This document shows positions 52,614 to 62,083 of a stretch of 64,000 bases of DNA, piece by piece (position 1 is the stretch's first letter; every line of letters begins with the position of its first letter). Both the position numbers and the translations under genes were made by a program. Under the pieces are notes generated by a model, which was not told where the DNA came from, made no database searches, and saw nothing but the letters and a program-made list of their open reading frames with translations. Origin of the DNA: Halosolutus gelatinilyticus (GTDB lineage Archaea; Halobacteriota; Halobacteria; Halobacteriales; Natrialbaceae); the NCBI RefSeq assembly GCF_023028105.1, contig NZ_CP095491.1:2542001-2606000 (forward strand), given 5' to 3'.

Positions 52614-54116
52614 ATGACTGCCCAGACCGTCCAGCAGGGCGACCTCGTGACCGTCATCGGGCTCGAGGTGCACGTCCAGCTGGAGACCGACACGAAGATC
52701 TTCTGCGGCTGTTCGACCGATCGGACCGACGAGCCCAACGAGAACGTCTGCCCGGTCTGTCTCGGCCTGCCGGGTGCCCTGCCGGTGTTAAACGAGGCCG
52801 CCGTCGAGGCAGCGGTCAAGATCGGCAAGGCGATCGACGCCGACATCCCCGAGGAGACGCGGTTCCACCGGAAGAACTACTACTACCCCGACCTGCCGAA
52901 GAACTTCCAGATCACGCAGTACGACGAGCCGATCTGCCAGGACGGCGAACTCGAGATCAGCGTCGAGGGCGAGCGCCGCACGGTGACGATCGAGCGCGCC
53001 CACCTGGAGGAGGACCCGGGCAGCCTCCAGCACGTCGGCGGCGGCGGCGGCATCGACACCGCCGACTACACCCTCGTCGACTACAACCGCGCCGGGACGC
53101 CGCTGATGGAGATCGTCACGGCGCCGGACTTCCGCAGCCCGAGCGAGGTGCGGGCGTTCCTCGCCGAACTCGAGGAGGTACTCGAGTACCTGGGCGTCTT
53201 CGACGCCGAGCGCGACGGCAGTCTGCGCGTCGACGCCAACCTCTCGATCGTCCCCGCCGACGAGATCGAGGGGGGCGACCACTCGACGGCCGAGATCGGC
53301 GAGGAGACCCTCGCGGCCGCGAACCGCACCGAGGTCAAGAACATCTCGAGCCACAAGGGCGCCGAGAAGGCCTTAGCCTACGAGGAGACCCGCCAGAAGA
53401 ACGCCATCCAGCGCGGACGCGCGGTCGCACAGGAGACCCGCCACTGGGACGAATCCCGCGGCATCACGGTCTCGATGCGATCGAAGGAGGAGGAAAAGGA
53501 CTACCGCTACTTCGAGGAGGCCGACCTGCCGCCGCTTCGCGTCTCGGGCTGGAAGGAGGAAATCGCCATTCCGGAGCTGCCGACGGCTCGCCGCGAGCGC
53601 TTTCAGGACGAGTACGGCCTGAGCGAGGAGGCCGCCTCGAAGCTGACCTCGACGAAGCAGGTCGCCGACTTCTACGAGAACGTGGCCCGGGAATTCGACC
53701 CCGACCTCGCGGCGACGTGGGTCGCCGACGAACTGCTCGGCGAACTCAACTACCGCGACATGGCGATCACGGACATCGCCGATCGCCTCGACGAGGTCTC
53801 CCGGCTCGTCGAACTCGTCGCCGAGGACGAGATCACGGCCAAGAACGCCCGCGAGACCGTCCTCCGATCGATGCTCGACGACGGCGCCGACCCCGAGACG
53901 ATCGTCGAGGAGGAGGGGCTGGGCAAGACCGGCGAGGACGAGGTCCAGCGGGCGGTCGTCGAGGCGATCGACGAGAACCCTGACGCCGTTTCCGACTACG
54001 AGACCGGCGAGGACGGCGCGATCAACTTCCTCGTCGGACAGGTGATGCAAAAAACCGGCGGCAGCGCCGATCCGGGCGACGTGAATCAGTTGCTCCGGGC
54101 GGAACTCGAGAGCTGA
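52614..54116 (+). CDS. gatB: Aspartyl/glutamyl-tRNA amidotransferase subunit B
   Basis: Kinase/tRNA-binding subunit of GatCAB, which makes Asn-tRNA or Gln-tRNA by transamidation. The 500-residue protein has the signature VIGLEVHVQLETDTKIFCGC (residues about 14-33), the zinc-site CPVCLGLPG, the LEEDPGSL active-site loop, and the C-terminal YqeY-like domain ending in GDVNQLLRAEL. It is monocistronic here; gatA and gatC are elsewhere. Confidence 0.96.
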   Translation: MTAQTVQQGDLVTVIGLEVHVQLETDTKIFCGCSTDRTDEPNENVCPVCLGLPGALPVLNEAAVEAAVKIGKAIDADIPEETRFHRKNYYYPDLPKNFQITQYDEPICQDGELEISVEGERRTVTIERAHLEEDPGSLQHVGGGGGIDTADYTLVDYNRAGTPLMEIVTAPDFRSPSEVRAFLAELEEVLEYLGVFDAERDGSLRVDANLSIVPADEIEGGDHSTAEIGEETLAAANRTEVKNISSHKGAEKALAYEETRQKNAIQRGRAVAQETRHWDESRGITVSMRSKEEEKDYRYFEEADLPPLRVSGWKEEIAIPELPTARRERFQDEYGLSEEAASKLTSTKQVADFYENVAREFDPDLAATWVADELLGELNYRDMAITDIADRLDEVSRLVELVAEDEITAKNARETVLRSMLDDGADPETIVEEEGLGKTGEDEVQRAVVEAIDENPDAVSDYETGEDGAINFLVGQVMQKTGGSADPGDVNQLLRAELES

Positions 54117-54219
54117 GCGCTCCCATTCCTACTCCTGTTCGACTATTCGGAACTCGAGTTACCAACGTTTTCGTTTCGCGCTCCAGAAGCTACTATTGGA
54201 TAGAAGGCGTGCGGAGGGT

Positions 54220-55206
54220 ATGGACCGCATTTCGCTGGGCAACGACGAATTCGAGGGGCGAAACAACGCGTACGTCCTCGCCGACGACGATCGAGACGAA
54301 CTCGCGCTCGTCGACACGGGCATCGCGACCGACGACGTGCTGGCGGACCTCCGCGACGGGTTGGCCGATCGCGGCTACGCGTTCGCCGACGTCGACGCCG
54401 TCGTTCTGACGCACTTCCACGTCGATCACGCGGGGCTGGCCGGGGAGATCCAGGCTGAAGGCGGCGCGACGGTCTACGTCCACGAGGCCGATCTGTCCCT
54501 CGTCGAGGGACGTCCGGATGCGATCGCCGCCCGCGACGAGCGCCGTCGATCGCTGCTCGAGGAGTGGGGCGTCCCCGCTGACGCGCGGGAGGAGTTGTTC
54601 TCGTTCCTCGAACTGACGAGTCGCATCGAGGGCCCGCCGCCGGAAGCGACGGCAATCGAGGACGGGACGGTTCTCGAGGTCGGCGGGACGACGCTCGAGA
54701 CGGTCCACGCGCCGGGTCACGCGGCGGGGCTCTGTTGTTTCGAATTCGAGACGGCCGACGGCGCCGAGGCGTTCGTCGGCGACGCGGTCCTGCCGGTGTA
54801 CACGCCGAACGTCGGCGGCGCCGACGTCCGGGTCCAGCGACCGCTGGAGAACTATCTCACCACGCTGCGCGGGATCGCCGATCGGGGCTACGACCGCGTC
54901 TGGCCCGGTCACCGGGAGCCGATCGACGAGCCGGCCGATCGCGCGCTGGCGATCGTCGACCACCATCGGGACCGCTCCGCGGCGGTGCTCGAGATCCTCC
55001 GCGAGCACGGGCCGGCGGACGCGTGGACGGTCAGCGCCCGCCTGTTCGGCGACCTCGACGGGATCCACATCGTGCACGGCCCCGGCGAGGCGTACGCCCA
55101 CCTCGACCACCTCCGCCGCGAGGGCGTTCTCGACGTCGACGGCGGGCGATATCGCTTCGCCGACGACGGCGTCGACCCCGATTCGATCGAACTCCTCGCC
55201 GATTGA
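54220..55206 (+). CDS. Metallo-beta-lactamase-fold hydrolase
   Basis: A 328-residue MBL-fold protein. The zinc signature is LTHFHVDHAG (about residues 64-73), with further ligands in VHAPGHAAG and the FVGDAVLP aspartate. The final 90 residues form a helical C-terminal region with a winged-helix look (YAHLDHLRREGVLDVDGGRY), as in LACTB2/RNase Z-like hydrolases. The ATG at 54220 is chosen over an in-frame one eight codons earlier. Substrate unknown. Confidence 0.86.
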   Translation: MDRISLGNDEFEGRNNAYVLADDDRDELALVDTGIATDDVLADLRDGLADRGYAFADVDAVVLTHFHVDHAGLAGEIQAEGGATVYVHEADLSLVEGRPDAIAARDERRRSLLEEWGVPADAREELFSFLELTSRIEGPPPEATAIEDGTVLEVGGTTLETVHAPGHAAGLCCFEFETADGAEAFVGDAVLPVYTPNVGGADVRVQRPLENYLTTLRGIADRGYDRVWPGHREPIDEPADRALAIVDHHRDRSAAVLEILREHGPADAWTVSARLFGDLDGIHIVHGPGEAYAHLDHLRREGVLDVDGGRYRFADDGVDPDSIELLAD

Positions 55207-55312
55207 CCGTTCTTCCGCCCTGGTCGCCGGAGCGCGCCCTCGTCGCGTCCGATTTCCAGAACGTGTCGTTCCCGGTACCGATTGCCGATTGTGATGTGCT
55301 ACACTCCCTCAT

Positions 55313-55320
55313 CTTTAATA
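55313..55320 (+). promoter_or_regulatory. TATA box of the ABC-importer operon
   Basis: CTTTAATA lies about 53 bp upstream of the ATG at 55370, predicting a short leader of roughly 25 bases. A GGAGG at 55345-55349 is 20 bases before the ATG, too far for a normal Shine-Dalgarno role. Confidence 0.45.
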
Positions 55321-55369
55321 TGGATGGTTGAAAAGGGGTGCATAGGAGGCGCTAAACTAGTGGTCCAAA

Positions 55370-56704
55370 ATGGTTAACAAAGGTAATGAAACTCCCAATT
55401 CGGGAAAAGATGGAAGGAGAGCTATCGGGCGACGGACGTTTCTCGGGGTCGCCGGGACCGGAGCAGTGGGGGCGACGCTCGCCGGGTGTCTCGGCGGCGA
55501 GGACGACGGGGCGATCACGATCGGACACCTCGCCCCGCTGGAGAACACGCAGGGGCTGGGGTCCGATCGGAGCGCTCAGCTGGCCGTCGAGCAGATAAAC
55601 GACGACGGCGGGATCCGCGACGAGACCGTCGAACTCGTCAGCGCGGATACGAGGGCCGATCCGTCCACGGCCCAGGACGAAGCGTCGCGGCTGCTCAACC
55701 AGGAGAACGTCGACGTGCTCATCGGGACGTTCTCCAGCGAGGTGTCGCTCGGCATCACGGACATGATCGCGGAAAACGGCGTCCCCTACATCGTCACGGG
55801 GTCGGCGTCGCCCCAGATCATCGAGAACTCGGTCGGGTCGGACTACGACGCGTACAAGAACATCTTCCGATCCGGCCCGATCAACTCGTTCTTCCAGGCC
55901 GAGGCGATGGGCGGGTACGCCGATTACCTCTCCGACCTGCACGGCTGGAACACGTTCGCGTACCTCGCCGACGACGCCGCGTGGACCGATCCGTTCACGA
56001 ACAACCTACCGGGCGAACTGGAGGACCGGGGGTACGAGGTCGTCTACGAGGATGAACTCTCGACCGAGATCGACGACTTCACGCCGGTGATGAACACCCT
56101 CGACGAGGAGGACCCCGACGCGGTCTTCCGCTTTTTCGCGCACATCATCGGCGCCGAGATGCTCGGCGAGTGGCACCAGCGCGAACTCGACTTCGGCGTC
56201 GAGGGGATCCACGTCGCCTCGATGACGCCGGACTTCTACGAACTGTCCGAGGGCGCCGCGACCTACGAGACGACCTCCCAGTCGGGCGCCGCCGGGACGA
56301 CAGACATCACGGAGAAGACCCTCGACTTCGTCGACGAGTACCGGGCGTTCGTCGAGGACGACGAGGACGCGCCGGATCTCCCGATGTACATGGGGTTCAA
56401 CACCTACGATGCGATCTACGCGTACCGGGAGGCGGTCGAGGAGGCCGGGACGACGGATTACGAGGGCGACCTCGACGCGATCGTCGACGCGATGCTCGGA
56501 CTGGAGTTCACCGGCACCGCGGGAATCGTCTCCTTCTACGGCGAGGGCGAGACGTACCCACACGACGTCCAGGAGGAGCGCGACGGCGAGGGCGTGATCA
56601 CCAACTTCCCGATCACTCAGTGGCTGCCCGAGGGCGGCCTCGAGTGCGTCTACCCCGAACAGCACCGCACCGCGGACCACACCGCGCCGCACTGGATGGA
56701 GTAG
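55370..56704 (+). CDS. livK: ABC-importer substrate-binding lipoprotein, branched-chain amino-acid type
   Basis: Extracytoplasmic solute receptor of the Leu/Ile/Val-binding family. The 444-residue protein has a Tat motif (RRTFLG), a lipobox ending LAGC at about residue 42, and then a type I periplasmic-binding fold. Family motifs are GHLAPLENTQGLGSDRS, the LAVEQINDDGGI stretch and FSSEVSLGI. It opens the livKHMGF-ordered operon. Haloarchaeal members bind amino acids, urea or other small organics, and the ligand cannot be assigned. Confidence 0.93.
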   Translation: MVNKGNETPNSGKDGRRAIGRRTFLGVAGTGAVGATLAGCLGGEDDGAITIGHLAPLENTQGLGSDRSAQLAVEQINDDGGIRDETVELVSADTRADPSTAQDEASRLLNQENVDVLIGTFSSEVSLGITDMIAENGVPYIVTGSASPQIIENSVGSDYDAYKNIFRSGPINSFFQAEAMGGYADYLSDLHGWNTFAYLADDAAWTDPFTNNLPGELEDRGYEVVYEDELSTEIDDFTPVMNTLDEEDPDAVFRFFAHIIGAEMLGEWHQRELDFGVEGIHVASMTPDFYELSEGAATYETTSQSGAAGTTDITEKTLDFVDEYRAFVEDDEDAPDLPMYMGFNTYDAIYAYREAVEEAGTTDYEGDLDAIVDAMLGLEFTGTAGIVSFYGEGETYPHDVQEERDGEGVITNFPITQWLPEGGLECVYPEQHRTADHTAPHWME

Positions 56705-56705
56705 G

Positions 56706-57587
56706 ATGCTCGAGTCGATCCTCTCGATACTGATCACCGGGGCGATGATCAGCGCGCTCTACGCGCTGATCGCGATCGGATTCACGATGATCTTCGGCGT
56801 CGGCGGCGTGTTGAACCTCGCCCACGGCGCCCTGATCATGGCCGGCGCGTACGTGTTCATGGCCCTCAACCGGGAGATCGTCGCGAGTTCGATCGCGTTA
56901 CCGCAAGTCGTCGTCTTCCCGCTCGCGGTCGCGATCGTCGCGGGCCTCTCGTACGGACTGTACGTCGGGCTCGTTCGCTACGTCGAGGACAACCCCGTCA
57001 TCACGTTCCTCGCGACGGTCGTGCTGGCGACCGCGGTGACGGAGATCGCGATCGGCATCTTCGGCGATCAGCCGTACTCGTACACCGTCATCTCCGGGAA
57101 CGTCGAAGTGGCCGGCACGGCCGTTTCGTCCAACGACCTTGCCGGGTTCGTCCTCTCCTGGATCGCGATCGGCCTGCTGTGGTACTACGTCACCGAGACC
57201 GACGGCGGGCGATCGATCCTGGCCGCGTCCATGAGCGAGCGCGGCGCCCGCCTCACCGGCGTGGATCTGCGCGCGGTGCAGACTCGGACGTGGCTCATCG
57301 CCGGCGCGCTCGCGGGCGTCGCGGGAATCTTCCTCGGCGGCGGACAGGCCGCGACGCCGCTGATGTGGCTGAACCCGCTCGCGCTGGCGTTCATCATCGT
57401 GGTGATCGGCGGCATCGGCTCGATCAAGGGGTCGATCGTTGCCGCCTACCTGATCGGCTACACCGAGACGCTCACCGTCACCACGCTCGGGCAGGGCTTT
57501 CGCGGCATCCTCTCGCTGCTGATCCTGCTCGTCGTCCTGTTCCTGTTACCGCAGGGGCTCTACGGGAGGGAGTTCGTCCATGACTGA
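56706..57587 (+). CDS. livH: ABC-importer permease, LivH type
   Basis: Membrane-channel half of the importer. The 293-residue protein has about eight helices. The family motifs are GFTMIFGVGGVLNLAHGAL near the N-terminus and the EAA-type loop GVDLRAVQTRTWLIAGALAG that contacts the ATPase. It starts two bases after the livK stop and overlaps livM by 8 bp, indicating translational coupling. Confidence 0.94.
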   Translation: MLESILSILITGAMISALYALIAIGFTMIFGVGGVLNLAHGALIMAGAYVFMALNREIVASSIALPQVVVFPLAVAIVAGLSYGLYVGLVRYVEDNPVITFLATVVLATAVTEIAIGIFGDQPYSYTVISGNVEVAGTAVSSNDLAGFVLSWIAIGLLWYYVTETDGGRSILAASMSERGARLTGVDLRAVQTRTWLIAGALAGVAGIFLGGGQAATPLMWLNPLALAFIIVVIGGIGSIKGSIVAAYLIGYTETLTVTTLGQGFRGILSLLILLVVLFLLPQGLYGREFVHD

Positions 57588-58698
57588 GGAACTACCGCCG
57601 CTGGGTCGGCTTCGCAGCACGGTTCAGCGATCGATACTCGCGCCGAGCGGGCAGGCCGTCGCTCGCGCGCTCGCACCGATCGATCGGGCGCTCCAGCCCG
57701 CTGCGAACGGGTTCAATCGCCTTCTGGGATCGTACGTCGGCGAGGTGACCGGCCTGCAATTGGGGCTGCTCGTCGCGTCGCTGCTCGCGCTCGTGGCCGC
57801 CCCGGCCTGGGCGCCGCTGCTCGCGGGCAACTACATGCGAACGCTCACGCTCGCCTGCATCTGGGCGATCTTCGCGATGGGGTGGGACGTACAGAGCGGC
57901 TACACCGGCTACATCAGCTTCGGTCACTCGGCGCTGTCGGCCGCCGCCGGCTACGCGACCGCGCTGCTGGTCGTCCGCGTCAGCCCGGAGCTGGGCTTTG
58001 CGGTCACCATCCCGCTCTCGATTCTCGCGGCGCTGGCGTTCGGACTGCTCATCGGGCTCCCCTCGCTCCGACTCTCCGGCCCGTACTTCTCGCTGGTCAC
58101 GTTCGTCGCCGTGTTGCTGTTCTATCGGCTGACGATAGGCTTCAGCGAGACGCTCGGCGGTGAAAACGGGTTCCAGGCGGTCGAGGTCTTCACCTGGGAC
58201 TTCACGATGCGGTACTACTACATGCTCGTCCCGATGCTGGGCGTCGCCGCCGCGCTGACGGTCGTGGCGCGATCGAACGTCGGCATGGTGCTCGTCGCGA
58301 TTCGCGAGAACGAGTCCGCCGTCTCGGCTGCCGGGCTCGACCCGACCAAGTTCAAACTCTGGTCGTTCGCCCTCAGTTCGATCACCATGGGGATCGGCGG
58401 CGTCCTGCTCGCCCACTTCGGCGGGACCGTCGATCCGTCGACCTTCGTCGTCGTCGATCGGAGCATCGAGATGATCGCGATGGCGGTCGTCGGCGGGATG
58501 AGTTCCGTCCTCGGCCCGATCGGCGGCGCGTTCCTGTTCGTGTTGCTGCGCGACGAGGTGTTGCGCCTCTGGTTCGGCCACTCGACGCGGTGGATCGTGC
58601 TCTGGGTCCTCGTCCTGCTGGTGCTCGTGTTCGCCCGCGATGGTTTGTTCCGCTGGGGCTGGCACGCGCTCGGCTCGGTCGGGGGTGATCGCGAGTGA
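57580..58698 (+). CDS. livM: ABC-importer permease, LivM type
   Basis: Second channel subunit. The 372-residue protein carries an N-terminal extension of about 60 residues before the first helix. About nine helices follow with the family motifs SGYTGYISFGHSALSAAAGY and the cytoplasmic coupling loop GLDPTKFKLWSFALSS. It overlaps livH by 8 bp and the following ATPase gene by 4 bp. Confidence 0.94.
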   Translation: MTEELPPLGRLRSTVQRSILAPSGQAVARALAPIDRALQPAANGFNRLLGSYVGEVTGLQLGLLVASLLALVAAPAWAPLLAGNYMRTLTLACIWAIFAMGWDVQSGYTGYISFGHSALSAAAGYATALLVVRVSPELGFAVTIPLSILAALAFGLLIGLPSLRLSGPYFSLVTFVAVLLFYRLTIGFSETLGGENGFQAVEVFTWDFTMRYYYMLVPMLGVAAALTVVARSNVGMVLVAIRENESAVSAAGLDPTKFKLWSFALSSITMGIGGVLLAHFGGTVDPSTFVVVDRSIEMIAMAVVGGMSSVLGPIGGAFLFVLLRDEVLRLWFGHSTRWIVLWVLVLLVLVFARDGLFRWGWHALGSVGGDRE

Positions 58699-59426
58699 GC
58701 CTCCTCGACGTGAGCGGACTGACGAAGACGTTCGGCGGTCTCGTCGCCGTCGACGACGTCTCGCTGTCGGTCGATCGCGGCGAGATCGTCGGGCTCATCG
58801 GCCCGAACGGCTCGGGGAAGTCGACGGTATTCAACTGCATCATGGGCGTCCACGACGTCACCGACGGGACGATCGCGTTCGACGGCGAGGACATCACCCG
58901 CGACGCGACCCACGAGGTCGTCAACACGGGGATCGCGCGGGTCTCCCAGGAGTCGAACCCGATCGACCTGTACCCCGTCGCCGGGAATATCAAGCTGTTC
59001 ACCCTGCCGAACAGCGTGCGCTCGCTCTACGGCGGCGCGAGCGACGCGGAGATCTACGAGTACGCCGCGCGGGTCGATCTCGAGGACAAACTCGAGGAGA
59101 TGCCCGACGAATTGCCCCACGCCGACGTCCGCCGGCTCGAGATCGCCAAGGCGCTGGCGACGGAGCCGGACCTGCTGTTGCTCGACGAACCGTTCGCCGG
59201 CATGAACCGACAGGAGATCGCCGACCTCGCCACCCGGATCGAGCGCTTCCGCGAGGGGGGGATGACGATCGTCGTCGTCGACCACAACATGGGCGGGCTG
59301 ATGGATCTCGTCGATCGGATCGTCGTCCTCAACAACGGCGAGCGACTGGCGGCGGGCACCCCGGACGCGATCGCGAACGACGAGGCGGTCCAGGAAGCCT
59401 ACCTGGCCGGCACGGAGGTGGTCTAG
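58695..59426 (+). CDS. livG: ABC-importer ATPase, LivG type, with altered signature motif
   Basis: Nucleotide-binding subunit. The 243-residue protein starts at a GTG overlapping the livM stop. Walker A (GPNGSGKST, 36-44), Walker B (LLLLDEP, 160-166) and the switch histidine (VVDHNMG) are present. The ABC signature that is usually LSYGQ or LSGGQ reads LPHAD (140-144), in the expected place before RRLEIAKAL. One of the two composite ATP sites is thus non-canonical, while LivF is normal. Confidence 0.92.
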   Translation: MSLLDVSGLTKTFGGLVAVDDVSLSVDRGEIVGLIGPNGSGKSTVFNCIMGVHDVTDGTIAFDGEDITRDATHEVVNTGIARVSQESNPIDLYPVAGNIKLFTLPNSVRSLYGGASDAEIYEYAARVDLEDKLEEMPDELPHADVRRLEIAKALATEPDLLLLDEPFAGMNRQEIADLATRIERFREGGMTIVVVDHNMGGLMDLVDRIVVLNNGERLAAGTPDAIANDEAVQEAYLAGTEVV

Positions 59427-60137
59427 ATGGCGACGCTCGACGTTCGGGATCTGCACGTCTACTACGGGAAGTCCCACGCCCTGAAGGGCGTCTCGCTGTC
59501 GATCGATCGCGGCGAGATCTACGGCGTGATCGGTCCGAACGGGGCCGGCAAGACGACCATGCTCAACGCGATCGCCGGCTTCGTCGACTACGAGGGGACG
59601 ATCCGGTACGACGGGACGGACCTCGCCGCGGCGCGGTCCCAGGAGATCGTCAGGGACGGGTTGGTCTACTGCACCGAGGACCGGGACCTGTTCCCGTTCT
59701 TCTCGGTCCACGAGAACCTGCTGATGGGCGCGCAGTTCCGGGAGAATCGCAACGCCGTCGAGGCGGACCTCGAGATGGTCTACGACCTGTTCCCCCGACT
59801 CGACGAACGCCGCGAGCAGGAGGCGGAGACGATGAGCGGCGGCGAACAGCAGATGCTCGCGATCGGCCGGGCGCTGATGAGCGACCCCGACCTGCTGATG
59901 CTGGACGAGCCGACGCTCGGTCTCGCGCCGGTCATCATCCAGGACATCAGCGAGGCGATCGAGCGGCTGAACGACGAGGGGCTGACGATCCTGCTCGCCG
60001 AGCAGAACGCGACGTTCGCGCTGCGCCACGCCGAACGGCTCTCGCTGATCGAAACCGGCGAGATCGAACTCTCGGGATCGTCAGCGGAGTTCCACGACAA
60101 CGAGTACGTCCGTGAGGCGTACGTCGGCGTCCACTGA
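59427..60137 (+). CDS. livF: ABC-importer ATPase, LivF type
   Basis: Second nucleotide-binding subunit. The 236-residue protein has Walker A GPNGAGKTT (about 34-42), a canonical signature MSGGEQQM, Walker B LLMLDEP and the switch histidine replaced in the LivF manner by LLAEQN. It follows livG directly with no gap and ends the operon. Confidence 0.94.
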   Translation: MATLDVRDLHVYYGKSHALKGVSLSIDRGEIYGVIGPNGAGKTTMLNAIAGFVDYEGTIRYDGTDLAAARSQEIVRDGLVYCTEDRDLFPFFSVHENLLMGAQFRENRNAVEADLEMVYDLFPRLDERREQEAETMSGGEQQMLAIGRALMSDPDLLMLDEPTLGLAPVIIQDISEAIERLNDEGLTILLAEQNATFALRHAERLSLIETGEIELSGSSAEFHDNEYVREAYVGVH

Positions 60138-60214
60138 TCGCCCGATCGATCAGCTCCGACTCGTTCCAACTCGTTCGTTCTCGATCGTCGCGCCGAACGA
60201 TCCCTGCGCTCCGA

Positions 60215-60661
60215 TCAGCGCCCGCCCTGGAACTCGGTGACCGCCTCCCGGAACCCGTCGGGGACGGGAATCGTCTCCTCGGTTTCGAGATCGACGGCGA
60301 CGTGCGTGACAGTCCCGTCGGCGAGGAGGGCCTCGTCCTCCTTGCGGCGGGCGCGGTACTCGGAGGTGAAGCTGGCCGTTCCGAACTCGACGACGCGCAG
60401 TTCGTTGACGACGACGTCGCCGAACGCGGCCGCCTCGCGGAAGTTCAGTTCGGCGTTCGCGACGTGGGTCTGCCAGCCGCGGTCGACCATGTCCGCGAAG
60501 CCGTAGCCGATCCGGCGAAAGAACTCGGAGACGGTCTCGTCCTGGAAGGTGAAGTACTCCCCGTAGAAGACGATCCCTTGCTGGTCCGTCTCGGCGAACC
60601 GGACGCGGTTCTCGAAGACGGCCCGGAATTCGGGTCCATCGGCGTCGTCCGTCGATTCCAT
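60215..60661 (-). CDS. Acyl-CoA thioesterase, hotdog fold
   Basis: A 148-residue 4-hydroxybenzoyl-CoA-thioesterase-like protein that would hydrolyse an acyl- or aryl-CoA. The family landmarks are VRFAETDQQGIVFYGEYFTF (about 16-35) with the catalytic-region aspartate, and the ARRKEDEALLADGTVTHV strand pair. It is transcribed towards the end of the importer operon and alone. The CoA ester is unknown. Confidence 0.88.
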   Translation of the reverse strand: MESTDDADGPEFRAVFENRVRFAETDQQGIVFYGEYFTFQDETVSEFFRRIGYGFADMVDRGWQTHVANAELNFREAAAFGDVVVNELRVVEFGTASFTSEYRARRKEDEALLADGTVTHVAVDLETEETIPVPDGFREAVTEFQGGR

Positions 60662-60785
60662 ACCGACACCGATCGGTCGACGCGCAAAGTCGTGTCGGCC
60701 CCGGCAAACCGCCTGTTCGCCGATCGGCCGTCCGCTCGAAGGTCCGCCGCTGTCGGCGTGCTACGGAAGGTACACCGCTGTCGGC

Positions 60786-61580
60786 CTACAACCCCGATCG
60801 CAGCGCGTCGAGGTCGTCGCCGTCGTGGCCGCAGACGATACGGGCGTCGTGCCGGCGCTCCTCGTCCTTGAGCAGTCGCAGGCTCTCGTACCACGCCCGT
60901 TTGCTCCACAGGAGGCTGCCGCCCATCGGGTGTTCTTCGTCGTAGTTCGCCCGGACGTACGCCTGATCGCCCGCGAGGATCACGGTGCCCGCGTCGTCGA
61001 GGTCGAGTCGAACGCCGAGGAGGCCGGGAGTGTGGCCCGGCAGGCGGACGAACTCCAGCTCCTCGAAGCGCCGTTCCCGATCGCGGTGGACGACCGTCCA
61101 GTTCAGGTCGCGATCGAAGTCACCCGCCACGTAGGCGTCGCCGCCGGCGTCGGTTTTGGCGCTGTAGTAGGCGTACTTGAGTTCCGCCTCGTGGACGAAG
61201 ATCGGTGTCTCCGTCCCCTCGAACGCGTAGAGGCCGCCGGCGTGGTCGAGGTGCAGGTGCGTCTGGATCACGTAGTCGATATCGGCCACGTCGTAGCCGG
61301 CGTCGTCGAGGTCGTCCTCGATCGGCCGCAGTCCGGTGTGTTCGAACGCCGCGTACAGTTCGGCAGGCCAGTGGCCCGAGTCGGCGTCGGGGTGGGAGCC
61401 GGTATCCCAGAGGATCGTCCCCTCCGGGTGGTCGATCACCAGGTTGTAGACCGGACCGTCGACCATCGCGGTGTCCGGGTTCGGATCCGCGGCGGTCCCT
61501 ATCGTGTGGCCCTCGATTATGTTGTTGACGTCCGCGGTGATCGTTCCGCGATCGATCGCCGTGATGGATGCGTCGACCAT
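60786..61580 (-). CDS. Metallo-beta-lactamase-fold lactonase-like hydrolase
   Basis: A 264-residue MBL-fold protein of the type often annotated as N-acyl-homoserine lactonase. The dinuclear zinc motif THLHLDHAGG lies at about 109-118. It is followed by LPGHTPGLLG and the ILAGDQAYV aspartate, and the C-terminal CGHDGDD histidine. Whether the true substrate is a lactone is unknown; haloarchaea have many such proteins. The ATG at 61580 gives MVDASITAIDRG. Confidence 0.87.
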   Translation of the reverse strand: MVDASITAIDRGTITADVNNIIEGHTIGTAADPNPDTAMVDGPVYNLVIDHPEGTILWDTGSHPDADSGHWPAELYAAFEHTGLRPIEDDLDDAGYDVADIDYVIQTHLHLDHAGGLYAFEGTETPIFVHEAELKYAYYSAKTDAGGDAYVAGDFDRDLNWTVVHRDRERRFEELEFVRLPGHTPGLLGVRLDLDDAGTVILAGDQAYVRANYDEEHPMGGSLLWSKRAWYESLRLLKDEERRHDARIVCGHDGDDLDALRSGL

Positions 61581-61687
61581 GAGTCGACCACGACGGGCGC
61601 ACCAATAGATCGTGGTGGTTGCTGACGTGTCACCCCTCCTGTGAATGCTGGCCCCAGGTCTACCCCGGTGCCCCTCGAACGAACCGT

Positions 61688-61822
61688 ATGGTCAGACTGT
61701 CGACGATCGTGATCCTAATCGGCATCGGCCTGCTGCTCGTCCCAATTCCGCCGGTTGCAACGATCCTCGGCGCGCTCGTCATCCTCGGCGGGCTCGCGCT
61801 GCGGATCTTCCGCGATACGTGA
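61688..61822 (+). CDS. Small membrane protein, 44 residues
   Basis: A short protein made almost entirely of two hydrophobic segments (TIVILIGIGLLLVPIPP and IVPGG-like ILGALVILGGLALRIF) joined by a proline turn. Small two-helix proteins of this kind are frequent in haloarchaea and lack assigned roles. The ATG at 61688 is chosen because the 23 in-frame codons upstream are cysteine/proline-rich and unlike a protein start. Confidence 0.6.
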   Translation: MVRLSTIVILIGIGLLLVPIPPVATILGALVILGGLALRIFRDT

Positions 61823-62083
61823 CGGCGCCGGGTCGGTGAGGGGAAAACTCGATCGCGGGAGGTCCGTGGCGGTTCCGGCCGAGCACCCGGTCAGCCGAGC
61901 GACCGATCGGCTCGATCGAGTCCGCGCCGCCGGCGCCGCGGGTTCGTCTCTCGTCCGAGCGATCGCCGGCGACCTCGCCGGACGTGCTTTCGCAGATCGC
62001 GCTCTCGACTTCGGTCGGGCGCGGGAGGGTCGCCGGGGGAACCGGCCGACCGATCGGTGCGTCCCGGGATTCGCTTCCGGCCG
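61823..62083. other. Gene-free stretch
   Basis: About 260 bp of GC-rich DNA with only shadow frames. No promoter, RNA or repeat is recognised. Confidence 0.4.
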
